Positions 12,786-25,009 of a stretch of DNA of 64,000 bases are shown one piece after another. Source of the stretch: Maratus speciosus (taxonomy: Eukaryota; Arthropoda; Arachnida; Araneae; Salticidae). The notes under the pieces are model-generated. The model searched no databases and was not told where the DNA came from. It saw only the letters and a list, made by a program, of their open reading frames with translations. The position numbers and the translations under genes are program-made. Location of the stretch: contig OZ010790.1 of NCBI GenBank assembly GCA_963932465.1, positions 352,123,087 to 352,187,086 on the forward strand, written 5' to 3'. Each line of letters begins with the position of its first letter. Position 1 is the stretch's first letter.

Positions 12786-13162
12786 TTAAAAATACCATAT
12801 TTTGTCATCTATCCATTTGTATTTAGTGACTAAATACGACACAGAAATTATAATTGAAATTAATTACTTAAGTGGAAGTGAATGATTATCAGATTGTATG
12901 AAAAGAAATTTGTTCAAGTGTTTTTTACGCTTCTGCTGTAGCAAATCATAAGTATTAGATAAAACAAAAAATTAAAAAGTGTTGAATTTGGGTTTTAAAA
13001 TTTTCACGTGTTTTAAGAAAATAAAAATGAATATTTAATGCGCCTTATAAACACCAACCAATTGATAATTATAAACAAAGCAGTTACAGATTTCTTTTAA
13101 TTAAAAATTTCATCAAGACTATTTATATTATAATGGTACTAAATACCTTTCATATCCATGTG
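12786..13162. other. AT-rich spacer, nothing recognised
   Basis: No element boundary or gene is visible. Frames are short. Confidence 0.5.
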
Positions 13163-13680
13163 TTAGAAAAAAAAAAAAATCCAAAACGTTTTTCGAAAAG
13201 AAAATATAAATACAGGCTGTTTCATAACAGTTGGGAACACTTTAAAATGTGATAGTACACATCCACAGAAACAATTTTCATCAAAGAATGCATGGTCGGA
13301 TTTAAAACGCATACTAGAAGGTGCCGAAGGTGATGTTGTTATACGATGAAAAAATACACACTGAACGATTAAGTAACAAAACAAGGTAGGAAACCGCTCT
13401 CCGTACAATCGTTCAGCCTCTTAAACATTTCCATTTGTATTTACGTAAATAAAATGCATATCAGCCTTTTACCTGTTAGTTAAGATTAGCGTCTTCCGAT
13501 GCGTTCTCCCGCGTTTGGCAGTTGCTCACTCGGGTCAGCGGCTTTTACGTATCAATCGAGACGAAATTTGGCAAACGCGTTCTTCTTCCCCAATCACATT
13601 TGCATTCTACGTATTAAAGTCGCACTTCTCCGGATAACTCACGACAGGAATGGAGCTTTAACGTTTGCTTGAACCAAGTT
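13163..13680. repeat. GC-richer repeat-like fragment
   Basis: This segment is noticeably richer in G+C than its surroundings. It starts with ACAGGCTGTTTCATAACAGT, a type of line common at the ends of arthropod repeats. It includes a 57-codon plus-strand frame (13499-13672) with an unusually protein-like base composition. No inverted ends or target duplication were found. It could be a SINE/LINE fragment or a mobile-element remnant. Confidence 0.4.
13499..13672 (+). CDS. 57-codon open frame in a GC-rich fragment, unidentified
   Basis: The frame begins MRSPAFGSCSLGSAAFTYQ and ends ITHDRNGALTFA followed by TGA. The ATG is the first in frame. It lies in the GC-rich fragment at 13480-13680 and not near other coding signals. 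I do not recognise the protein and cannot see a domain. It may be part of a repeat whose frame happens to be open. Comparison with other genomes for copy number and codon conservation would separate a repeat from a small gene. Confidence 0.2.
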   Translation: MRSPAFGSCSLGSAAFTYQSRRNLANAFFFPNHICILRIKVALLRITHDRNGALTFA

Positions 13681-15395
13681 TCTAAATGCGCCAACACCAT
13701 TGCTTTTTATTTCTGACCATATATTCTTTGATGAAATTTTTTTGTTTTATGTAATCATCATAACAATGTAGTGATTCAAATCTTTCTAATTCATATTCTG
13801 TATCACTCAAGCCAAATATTTCAGCAATAACTCGGCATATATTATCGGTTATATGAACGTCATTTTTTCTGTAAATCATTTTGAATATCAGTTTAAAATT
13901 ATGCATTGTTCTCTATGCTGTTATACTCATTTCTGATTCAACGTATTACGATTGCCCTAATGATATGTTCTGTTGGTATAGGAGTACCGTGCCTTTTTCA
14001 TTTACAGTATTAAGTGATATCTGGCTTACAAAATGTTGTAAATTTTGTCACACTTGGCAATCTCAAATTGAACATGTTGGACAAATATTTTCAGACACTT
14101 CATGACAGCAGATTTAAAAAGAAGATATCTAATGTTTGAAGTTATATTTTAAACCATCAAGGATTACAGCAACAACTGGTTTAATATTTCCATCGTGTTT
14201 TTTTCCTGCATTTCAGTGAGGAACATTCAATGAAATTTTCAACAACAGATAAGATATTAATTTTCAAAGTTGCCCAAGGTTTTTTGGTAAAGATGTACAT
14301 TCGCCAATCATTAATATCAGCATCATTATTGTAATCTTTTTTCCTGGCCCCGAACGTTACATAAAAATTATATTTGAGCTTTTCAAGGATGCACGTTTTG
14401 CTTTTAATCTATTGTTGAATGCAAACATATTTTTTGTTAAAATCGAGAGTTGAAATGTTTAGACGGCGATATTAAATAGCATTAAGTTACATATTATCCC
14501 AATGTATTTAGTATATTTTATTTAAAATTATTAATATCATTATTCTTAAACACTTTTATTTATAAGTAAACATTTTTTACTTGTAAGTATACGGAATTAG
14601 GAATTTTAAATGTTATAAATTTTAAAAGCTGATGTATAAGTTGCACTCCTTACTTTTTACCTGCTTCTTTTGAACTAAAGTTTTCGACTTATATGAAAGT
14701 ATATAAAATAATTTAGCTGTCCACATAAGATTATAATGTTTAGAGCATAAATAAAAAAATTAATCAATATCCCTACCTAAAATTGTACTAATCAATACTA
14801 AATAGCGTGTTTGAAGGTGTTATAAGAATCTAAATAAATAAAATCATATTAGAAGCGATATAAATCTAAAAAACAAGATTTTTATTCTCTTAAAGTTTCG
14901 TTTGTGACAGTAATATTGTGCATAGTCATATTAACAGGAAATTTTAATGTAAGCATATCCATAACTTCGCAAAAAATAAAACACTCAAATCATAACATTT
15001 TAAAAATCCTCGTTTCTAATAAGAGCACTTAATTTCATACTTCAACATACTTAAGTGGTTAAATCTTTAGTTCTTTTTATTAAGACGACGTAATTCATAA
15101 AAAAAGAGAAAAATGATAAGTAATTTAAAATTTTCTGTTCATTTGAGGGAAAAAAATATCACAGTTTTTTGCGCTTTAAACATTTTTTGTATCGAATAGC
15201 GAAGCGACTAATTACAAAGGAGAATTTATTTTACAAAGAAAACTCCTTTTATATAATAATAATAAATAAATATAATAAGTAAGAAAGCTAATGCAAAATA
15301 TATAAAAATATTTTCTCTGTAGATTTGACTTTTGCGACAGAGTAGCTAAAAATAAAAATATTTTGAGTTCTTAAACTATGTGCAGTCGTAGAAAA
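13681..15395. other. AT-rich intergenic DNA, nothing recognised
   Basis: Two 74-codon frames (13682-13906 minus, 13881-14105 plus) overlap head to head and have no recognisable motif. No RNA gene or element end was seen. Confidence 0.5.
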
Positions 15396-16053
15396 AAGAG
15401 TAAACACGCCCTTCTAACACTGAAACAAAACATTATAGAAGAAAATTACTGGTACTAAACGATTGGAAATAAAGTTTTCATTATATGATGTATATAAAAT
15501 TTGCTTACGTGGACATCTACATACCAAAACGAACCCAAACTTTGCTTTCTTCAATCGCATTATCCAAGTTTGACACAATAAATAAATTCTACACCTCCTG
15601 ATTAGCATAAAAACGATTTGTCAAGAAATTCGCAGGATTAGTTTCGGAGAAATTAATTATTTTAAAATGAGCACTTAAGGGGTTGTATCCAATTTGAAAT
15701 TCGGTACTTTACTGTAGAAATGCTAGAGTAAACGCCCCCTACTAATACTGCAACAAAATATTGTAGAAGACAGTTATTGGTATCAAAGGATTGGAAATAA
15801 AGTCTTCGTTGAAAGATGTACATAAAATTTCCTTAACTGGCATCTACATATCAAAACGAACCCAAACTTTTTTTTTTTTTCAAAATCAATAATCAAGTTT
15901 TACACAATAAATAAATTCTACACTCCTCAATTAGCGTAAAAACAAATTTTCACCAAATTCGTAGGATTATTTTCGAAGAAATTAATTATTTTAAAATTAG
16001 GAATTTAATGATTGTGTCCCAATTGAATTTCAGTTCTTTACTGTTGAAATGCT
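15396..16053. repeat. 328-bp direct tandem dimer
   Basis: The sequence from AGTAAACACGCCC (about 15399) is repeated from AGTAAACGCCCC (about 15727), a period of about 328 bp. Both copies share the blocks GATTGGAAATAAAGT, CATCTACATA, CAAAACGAACCCAAACTTT, ACACAATAAATAAATTCTAC and GAAATTAATTATTTTAAAAT. The copies differ at perhaps 15-20% of sites, so the duplication is old. The region is non-coding. Confidence 0.85.
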
Positions 16054-18502
16054 ACAAAATGAATAAGTCTCTTCTATTAAGGTATTATTTCTTGCCAATA
16101 TGACCATTTCACTCTCTTAATATGTGTCGACTATAGCCAGGCCAAATGCCTTGATAAGAGCAGTAAAATATATATTTTTTAAATTATGCTTCTCTGCATA
16201 TCATGGACATCTGCTTAAACTATCATTTTGACATTTTTTAGTCATAATTCGAAACTACCTGGAAGAAAATTTTTTATTTTAGAAAGTGCACAAAGCAGGA
16301 CGTAATAAATATAAATCTATCAAAAAAATGTAGGTTGCATATTTCATATTTTTTTTTCGAATATTAATGTCATAATTCATGTTATAAAAAAATTTAAATT
16401 GCAAATTCAATGTACTTATATTTGAGTTTTTAGCATTATAACCACAGAAAAATGTATCGCATTAGCAATATAATTTCAGGATATATTAATAAAAATATGA
16501 AAATTTAATTTAATAGTTGAAGCTCTAAATTTTGAATGTTTATAATACAAAAACCTTGATAAGAGCACATCATCAAATCACATCATCATTTATCATCAAA
16601 TAAATCATTTAAAATTTCTTTTCTATGCATAGTTTGAAACGAAGATTTAAAATATATTTTCAAAATTGGGTGTTGCCAATGAAAAAACAACTTTTGTCTG
16701 GTTTTGATTTGTAGATGGCCCCCTAATCGAATTATATATCGAACATTTAAAAGTAGACATTATTTCTAATTTTTGTTGTCAATAACTGAGTCTTCACGTA
16801 TATGAGTCCAAAACTAAGTGCAAGCGCATCTTGTGCTCTGGCATAAAATCTGTTATTATTAGATGTCTGTATGGATGATGATCATTTTTGACGTTACAAG
16901 TTCACTTGAATATTTTTGACAAGTTTTTAATAACTACATTTATAGAGCTATTAAAGCTTATATTCCGAAAGCTCGAGTGATGTCCTCCAATGCCTGTGTC
17001 TTATGTTAATTCAAATACAAGCAATGAACATTATTTCTTTTGAAGAAAACGTTCTAATAGCTCGCATGCAAAGAAATTCGAATTAGAAACTATTTCTGAA
17101 ATATATATACATATTTGAGAAGTCCTTGTAGAACAAACTTTTGTTAAACCTTTAACCGGTATTTCTTTTAAACCCTAATTTATTAATAGCAACCAAATCA
17201 TTATATACAACAGTATTGACTCATCCGCACTAACTCACAAAAATAAAAATATTCACTCTTAAAATTATTTTCATCTGGATTCAACTGGAAATCTGGAAAT
17301 AAGATTTATCGTTCTAATTAAAGAAAACACACTAGAATTCTATGTTGATACTCTAAATGCGTCACAAAAACCACCGGGAAAAGTAAAACAAAAACATGAA
17401 CTGAAAATCCAGCTATTCAGGACAGTTATATGTAGATTGGTTTTATAGATAAACCGGGTGGCGGCATACGGGAAATAAAATTTGATTTGTTGAGATATTC
17501 TGGACAGAAAGTTGGCAAGTCAGCCTCTACCTCCACGATAATGCTGATTGACTTGTGTATTAATCGAACTAATCTAGTCGTTTATTTTTGTGGATGTCAT
17601 ATTTTAAAGAAACATTAAAGGATGTATGGAAGTATACCTCCGTTTATTAAAAAAATAAAATACATAAAAAATGTATAAATCATCGATATTTATATATTTG
17701 TTAATATGTTTTTATTGTACTCGATTATATAAAAGTATAAAAAACATTTTTTAGCTTCTAAAAACTATCGAAAACTAACCAACATATTTCCCCCTTCCAA
17801 AAAAAATTCTTTTGTAAAATGACCGATATACATATTTAGAAAACGGTCTTAACTAATAGTTCCTTTAAGAAAACTCGTTTTGAGTATACGGTAACATTAC
17901 AAACTGATGCAACCACTTTTACTAGTAGGGTTTAATGTTATCAAATTTTGTAACAATTTTAAAAAAGCAAATTTTGTCTAATATTTAATTTTATCATAAA
18001 AATTGCTCATAGGAAAAATATAATACTTAATAAATATATTTGTCTTTGTTTTACTATATTTAATATATATGAAGTTTCGTGTCTCATGTATGTTCATTTT
18101 TGAACCCGAATCCAAATGAAGTAAATGAATGTCTCAAATGAATGCCACTATGAATGTCCATAAATACTGGGGTGGTCGTAAAGCCAAAGCACCTGGTATT
18201 TAATACAGAATGCAGTATCATTTCAACTCATGACCGTGTCTTTTTGAAATATTTATTTTCAAAAACAGGAAAATAAATCTTAGAACAACTTGTATAAAAC
18301 ATGCATGTCTGCTGTTCTAATAGTTCTCATTTTTTATTGCGTTCAAATTGAAAAAGTTGGAAATTGTTTGTCAAAACTTGGCAAATGAGGAGAGTTCGTA
18401 CCATAAAGAGTTTTAAAAATATTCAGATGCTCGTGCTACAGCTGTTGCACTTTTACGCAAAAATGCATGAATGCAAAATTTATTACGGTTATATATATTA
18501 AA
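16054..18502. other. AT-rich intergenic DNA, nothing recognised
   Basis: No gene, RNA or element boundary could be supported. A CATCATCA-rich low-complexity patch lies near 16565-16605. Confidence 0.5.
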
Positions 18503-18745
18503 CTAGGGGGCTCTGCCCCCTGCAAGCTACGCTCGCCAACCCCCGTTCAGACACCGCGGAATCTAAAAATCTAAAAATCAAATGAGTTTTAAAAATATTA
18601 GAGAAGATTAAATTATACTGAAAAAAGTGTGCAGATCTCCCTGTAAACGGGTTGCAATTCCCTTTGATTGCAAAAATTTAACAGAGAATCAGTTGCTGTT
18701 AAGACATCCAGTGGTTGTTTTCGTTTTTGATTAAAGATGATCAGT
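18503..18745 (-). mobile_element. Helitron-type 3' end, copy 1 (short)
   Basis: Read on the minus strand, this segment ends in the hairpin GGGGGC-AGA-GCCCCC running directly into TAG, giving a CTAG terminus followed by T. That is the structure of a Helitron 3' end (hairpin plus CTRR, insertion before T). It aligns along about 230 bp with the last part of the Helitron-like element that ends at 23619, in inverted orientation, and homology stops near 18745. It is either a short non-autonomous copy or a fragment. Confidence 0.7.
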
Positions 18746-18837
18746 TAAACATTTGAAAAGAAGCTAAAATAAAATGAAATAAGTATTCAGAGTCTTTGTC
18801 AACCGATATTTTAAAACAATCTCTATTACAATAGCCT

Positions 18838-20015
18838 AAATCATGTGACTATTATCAACAGTTCCGAGCGGAACACTTTGATTTTTATACTCTAGGTGCC
18901 ATTTTGATACTTTAATGTTATCCAGGCACAAGTGATAAGTCGCCAGATATTATTCTATCCCCATCATTTCATCTATATTATAATAGTTCAAGTCATCAAA
19001 TGCCATAAACAAATACGATCTGATCGCTTCACCTTTCATATGAAGGTTTGGAACAAATGTCATATATTGGCGCGATTTTTTTCCAACGCCAATTTGGGGA
19101 ACGCATTAACAGCATAAACAACAACATCCGGCTTACCATATCAAGCAAAATAACGATACTTTGGCGCCAGTTAAGTACCCGTTGCGTATATGACATTGGC
19201 GTCAGAAAAAAATCGCGCCAATGTGGGGCCGTATGTGACACCTGTGCCGAAAGAAAAAAAAAAGCCGGGTGCAAATCTCGGCAATATCTTTTTTTCAATT
19301 CGCCAGTTATCATTTTTTTTATTGTTCGAGTGGTAAATGAGAACATTGATTTGAAGTTGCAATTAAATGTCATGGTTTGTTCATAATTTAATATTTCGCC
19401 CGCATATACGCACCGCATGTTTGGCATGATTTTTTTTTTTTACGAAAATTTGACGAAAACCTCGTTTTCGAATACCAGTTACATATGTATTTTTGGCACT
19501 ACTTAGTTATCCCGTCGACAAAAAATCTATCACCAAACTATAAGATTAAATGCCAAAAATGGTTGATGGTAAATGTCACATTCACTTGACTTTTAGCAAG
19601 TTACACGTGTTTACGTCATCAAGTGATTTTTATTTCGACGTTTTATTTTTATATTTATTAATGTTATACTAATTTATTTGTTCCTTCGTTATTTAAATTA
19701 AAAATTTTGTCAATCTGTACAATTTGGCGAGTGGTTTGGCGATTTATATAATTTGCGAAATTGGGTGACGGAATAACTACTACATTGTACCGTATTTTTT
19801 AATTATTTTCTTTTATTTCCAAAAGGAAATAGCAAAAAAATAATTAATTACAATAGAACAAAATAATTTATATAAATTTAAAAAAGAAATAAAAGTAAAT
19901 ATACATTTATTATTAAACAAACAACAATAGCCGGGTTACCATGTCAATCAAAATAAGGCCATTTGTGCGCCAATTAGGCACCCGGTGCGTATATGACATC
20001 TGTGCCTAATATTTT
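18838..20015. repeat. cluster of related inverted and direct repeats
   Basis: Part of this cluster (18838-18950 and 19365-19390) matches the element at 540-815. Inside, ATTGGCGCGATTTTTTTC at about 19067-19084 is repeated inverted at about 19200-19220. A block of about 85 bp at 19128-19212 (CCGGCTTACCATATCAAGCA start) recurs directly at 19931-20015 (CCGGGTTACCATGTCAATCA start). Open frames on both strands at 19029-19427 follow from this palindromic structure and are not genes. Confidence 0.6.
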
Positions 20016-20022
20016 TCTTTTC

Positions 20023-20023
<1 letters not shown>

Positions 20024-20061
<38 letters not shown>
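20024..20061. repeat. poly(T) run of 38
   Basis: An uninterrupted T homopolymer abutting the repeat cluster on its left. It could be the tail of a minus-strand retroposed copy, but no recognisable body adjoins it. Confidence 0.9.
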
Positions 20062-20066
<5 letters not shown>

Positions 20067-20894
20067 AGTGAAAGTCATCAATTTAAATGTTTCCTTTTTA
20101 AATGAAAGTTTTGTATTTAATAAAATGATAACGAAATAAAAAAAAGCATTATTCTTAGCATAGATTTAAAGGAGGCCAAACTGTCGCCAAATTTATTTAA
20201 AATAGTAACCTTTTCTGAATTATGAAAAAAAAAATCTGTTATGATTAAAATTTGAGTTGCCATCATTAGAAAAAATTTATTTAAAATTAGAAAAAAATAA
20301 TATTTCGAAAACTAATTCAAATTTAAAAATTCTAATACCTGTTTTGAGATCTGTGGATCAACACGGATTTTTGGTGTTAATTTCACCGCAAAGTATTCCA
20401 TATTTTAGGAGAAATCGCCGTGAAACAAAGTCAGTTGTTTAATCAGTCGATTCAAATAATCGATACATTTCAGGCGTTTCATATATTCGTTTCATAAATT
20501 CGTTTCATTAGGATTTTATACATTTAGGTTAGATTAAGCAATGAGGAAATAATATAAATCCATTTTAAATACGACGCAATTACCACGGGAACCTACGTTT
20601 TGATTCGATTTTCATAAAATTTGAAATGACTCGACAAAATTCTTAAAAGGTTATATGCATTAAATTTCAAACCATTCGGTTGGGTACATTTTAAGCTGTT
20701 ATATACGGGCCGACGGGCCAGACGACGACTATAGTTTCTACGTGCTTATATAATTACGAACGGAATTAAAAATAAACTGTGTTCAATTTTCGTAGAAATA
20801 TATATAAGCAGACACACTTATATATCAGAAGTCCCCTGCAATTACTACTTGTAAGTTGAAAGTTTGTGAGAACTGTTTGCATGGTGATCTACAC
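20062..20894. other. AT-rich spacer, nothing recognised
   Basis: Only a 61-codon frame without recognisable features (20257-20442) is present. Confidence 0.5.
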
Positions 20895-21062
20895 TAAATG
20901 GCCATTAATGACCGCCAACTTTCAATTTTAGACATTTAGTCTAATATTTAAAAATATACTTGTCAGATTCTTCTGGAATTTTAGGATTAAAAGGTACAGG
21001 TTTAACTTCATAATTATCAACGTCGATTTGACAAGGAGGTCAATTAGGGAGTCAACAAAAAA

Positions 21063-23619
21063 TCCTTCTATGTATAAAAAAAAGTTTTGATTTGGAAATG
21101 GACCAAAGAAAATCTGCGTAGATCATCCGGGTATACTCCTACTAGATCAGCATCCATATTTTTTATGCTCGGGGGTCTTTCTTCGTTAATATTAAGAAAA
21201 CTGTTTCATACAAAAATATGAAAATCTGTGGTATTATAGAGACATGTTAGATAAATACGCTGATGCAGACAGTTTTTAAATCGAATAATTATTTTAAGAG
21301 ATATTTAATGTTAAATATGGTCAAAATCATTCCATTAAAAAAAGTTTTATAGGAGAAAAACTATACATAGGAAATTAAACATTATTAGATAATTTTATAC
21401 ATTGGAAGTTTCCGATGTGCAGACTGCAATTATCTTTTTAATTTGACTCATTTTGAGGATTTATTTCCATTTTAAATTCAAATTTTTAGCATTCCGAGAG
21501 ATACTTTTTACACATTTTAGAAAAGGGCATTTATTTTAAACTGTTGCCAATTTTAAAAGCAGTTCAAAGAATAATATTTCCTTCAAATAAAAATTTTATT
21601 TACACGTGGCTATTATAAACAGAAAAAACTTTCAAATTAGAATTAAGTGATTACGTGTTAAAAATCAGGAAAATATTGAAAATTACATCATAAAAACTAC
21701 AGTTACACGTGAATTTTAAAAGGGAAAGAAAATTTTTAAATACTAAATTCATTATTATGCGTTAAAAGTCGCAAATGAAGGAAATTACGTCATATTTAAA
21801 AAGGCCAAATAAATAAAAGTTGGCAAAACATTTTAAATTAAAAAATATATTTGCACGAGACATTTATTTCATATTTGAGATAATCTTTTCAACTATTATC
21901 GTGAATTCTAAGACAACGCATATAATATTTCCTTTCTAACAACAAAAGTATTTTCATGTGAATATTAAAAAGAGAAAGGAAACTTTGGTGAAAATTACGT
22001 CAGATTTAAAACGATACATTTAAAAGAACTTTCTCATAGCGTTCTTAAAAAGTACCGAGAGAAAAAAAACTCTGTGTACTTAATTCATTTTACATTAGCT
22101 TACTTTCTAATTTTTAACTAATTTTTAACACTTTCCAACAAAGTTCAAAAGTGTTATTGATTTCGGTTTGTCAGTTCGCGCTCTAACTCTCGTAAGTATA
22201 CTAGGATCGTACTGAAATTTTTGGTTATTGACATTTAGCCTAGCACGAACCCTATTTCAAATGAAGTTTGTAGCATGTTTAGTTCATTTACAGGGACAGT
22301 CAAAAGTATTCCGTTACATTACGGCCAATGGGAAAAAAATCATTTCAAATGAATTTTAAAGATGTTACACACTTTCAAACATAATAAAAAAATATATGCA
22401 TTTACGAAGTGCAATTAAATATGCAGAATATTCTAGCATATGCGGTGCAACGAATAGTTACTATTCATTTACAGGGCTACACAAAAGAATTCCATTACAA
22501 ATGGTATTACTGGAAATTGTTTGCGGCGTATTTTAATTATACAAATTCATATATAATAAAACTGATATACGTCGGTGAGGCTTACTTAAGTTATTTCATG
22601 TATAATACGAAGTGCATAGCATTTATAGGAACATACAAAACATTTCAGACAAGTATTTTCTATCCGAAGTACTGTATATTAGCGGCGATGGCAGGGAATG
22701 CATTTTTAATTTGCACTAATATGCGCTTTTAAGTTTCACTATATTTATGCATACTATATGGTGTGTGTAAATGTTATAGTTGATATACAGGGATACGCAA
22801 AAGAATTCGTAAAGGTTACTGAGTATGACCGTAAATTGCTGAAAGGTGGGTTTAAAATGTGCTATGCTGAACTGCATGCAGTTTTCTATGAAATGTTTGT
22901 AGAATATAGATAAAATGATATACAGGGCCACGCAAAAGAATAGGCCGCCTACAGATGATAAATTCAGGAAATGCGATTTCAGTAGTTTTAAGAGTGATTT
23001 AGTTTGAATTAAAGTTTAGCTAAATAGGGGCGTGTAATAAAGGTAGTAGGTAAACAACAGAGCTGAACAAAAGTATTGAAGTATGTTTCCATCTATTAGT
23101 ATAAATTGATGAAAGAGAAATTTCAACCTGTTATGTGTTTTCTTGCTAAACTAAATTTTCTATTATATAGTATATATATCAGCCTACAGATCAAATACAG
23201 AGCTCTTCGGAAGAATTGGAATACATATTTGGCTATGGATGGTAACTGCTGAAATCAGTTTTTTTTAATGTTTAGTTAGTAATCTTATTTACATTATTTC
23301 CCTAACTAACGAAGTTTTGTTAAAGCTTTCAGGGAGTTTTGGAAAGTGTTTCATAATCTATGGGGTACGCATGATTTTTCTTTCTTGTTTTTAATCAAAG
23401 ATGAAAACAGCCATTGTATCTCTTAGCAGCATCTGATTTCGTCTTAAAAATCTCCAATCAAAGGAAAATGAATCAAAATCCGTTTACAGGGAGACCGTCA
23501 CTGTTTTTGTAAACTATAATTCAATCTTTTTAAGGCCGATGAAATTAGCATGCTTTTAGAATCTGCGGTGTCTGAACGGGGGTTGGCGAGCGTAGCTCGT
23601 AGGGGGCAGAGCTCCCTAG
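21063..23619 (+). mobile_element. Helitron-like insertion of 2.56 kb, non-autonomous
   Basis: The element begins TCCTTCTATGTATAAAA directly after an A run and ends with the hairpin GGGGGC-AGA-GCTCCC overlapping the terminal CTAG, followed by T. The other arm of the inverted repeat keeps the uninterrupted site (between 28368 and 28369). Aligning the two shows that the insertion lies exactly between A and T with no target duplication. A 5' TC, 3' hairpin plus CTAG and A^T insertion are the defining features of Helitrons. No Rep/helicase protein is encoded. The interior carries a degenerate tandem array (22290-23390) shared with 25010-27335. Confidence 0.8.
22290..23390 (+). repeat. degenerate tandem array, about 130-180 bp units headed by ACAGGGCTACGCAAAAGAAT
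   Basis: A header similar to CAGGGCTACACAAAAGAATT occurs at about 22292, 22472, 22787, 22925, 23056 and 23201, so units are about 131-180 bp (one interval is double). The same array, inverted, occupies about 25010-27335, and a lone header is at 33416. Open frames at 22409-22732 and 22716-22931 lie in it and show no recognisable protein. Confidence 0.65.
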
Positions 23620-23763
23620 TTAAAGAAAAATAATAATACTTGCGATCATCCTGTTAAAATAAAATGCACGAAATGATCTATCTCTACAGAATATACATAA
23701 GCAGACTTTTTAGAATATGTGTATTCGTTTGCGTAAGAATAGCACGTATATTAATAGAGATAT

Positions 23764-23803
<40 letters not shown>

Positions 23804-24724
23804 GCATGTTTTTGCTTATAACATGCAGGGTTTTAAACCACATTTAGCGCCAGTATCAGGAAATTGACAAAATGTAGTAGCAATGAAATAGTCCAACTGG
23901 AATATAAATATATTAAATATTTAAGGAAATATGGGTTGTTGTATAAAATAATTTTTATCTGCGCATGCGCGAAAGATAGCAACTATCTTTTTGCATAATT
24001 TAATAGTCAAATCTATAGATCAACTTATTAAAAAAAATCAGTAAAATATCGTAAAAATTCAGATAAATATCGACGTTAGAGTTAGTCTGTTTTTTAGTTT
24101 CTCGCTAAAACTCGTTGAATGATAAGGGTTTGTCCAGAAATCGTTATTTTTAAGTTATCCAACACCGTTCGGAGCAAGTTTTTTTGAAAAAGCTATTTAA
24201 TTATAGTGTACTGTTATGTTTAGGAAGTTTTTTTTTCTCTAAACTACGATGAAACGGAAAATGTAGTCCATACATTGATTACATTTAGGTAAATTGAAGA
24301 GTTTATGGTAAACTTTTGCGAAATTTAGCCCAATACGCAAAGCACTCTACAGTAAATTATATTGCATATATATGTTTTTTCTGCATGCACATAATATATA
24401 TGACAGTGGTGAAGACAATAACTAAAATGTCAGATATGTTTGACATTTTTCATGAGTTATGAGTCAATAATTTGCAATTTCATTTTTATAGTGATATTTC
24501 AATAGCTTTTTGAAAAATCCCGTTTTGCGCATGGAATTTTCACTGATAAATTTTCCATAAAATACATTTATTTAACTGAAACATTTACTTAACTATATTA
24601 AACTTTACTTAACATTTAGTTAAGAGTTATGTAAATTGGAAATTTACTGTAATTATCGATCAAGGTCTATTTTTGTGCCATTTATATATAAAAGACAGTT
24701 TTGGCGGTTTTTGTTCGAAGGTGG

Positions 24725-24758
<34 letters not shown>
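24725..24758. repeat. poly(A) run of 34
   Basis: An uninterrupted A homopolymer near the centre of the large inverted repeat. The 62-codon frame across it is a poly-lysine artefact. Confidence 0.9.
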
Positions 24759-24759
<1 letters not shown>

Positions 24760-25009
24760 ATAACGCTGAAACATTTGGAAGTCCCGGTTTCATTCTCAGC
24801 TATCAGGTAATTTTTAAATTCTGATGACTTAGATTATTTTATAATACAATAAATGTAGTGGGCTTTAATAAAATGTAATACGAAGAAAACGAAAATTTTA
24901 GACAAAAATCTTATTTTAGACGTAATCAGATATTTTAATTTGTATAATATTTTTTATTTTTTATTGATACTTTAGTTTAAAAAGATTAACAGAAATAAAA
25001 CAAGTAAGA
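24759..25009. other. centre of the large inverted repeat
   Basis: About 250 bp of AT-rich sequence separate the two arms. No gene or element end is visible. Confidence 0.5.

Larger units (their letters stand above)
20895..24690 (+). repeat. left arm of a large inverted repeat
   Basis: Blocks 20895-21060, 23620-23765 and 23795-24690 are repeated inverted at 28545-28385, 28370-28235 and 28215-27335 respectively. Easily checked shared words are ATATACTTGTCAGATTCTTC, ATAACATGCAGGGTTTTAAA and TTGCGTATTGGGCTAAATTT (orientation differs between arms). Between the first two blocks this arm carries the insertion 21063-23619, missing from the other arm. The arm is non-coding. A poly(A) run (23772-23799) and a second (24725-24758) lie in it or at its end. 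Confidence 0.8.

Noticed and set aside
19029..19427. Overlapping frames of 132, 112 and 63 codons on both strands
   Set aside because: They arise from the palindromic repeat cluster, which keeps frames open on both strands. No family is recognisable.
22409..22931. 107- and 71-codon frames
   Set aside because: They lie in the degenerate tandem array, and the mirrored copy does not conserve them.
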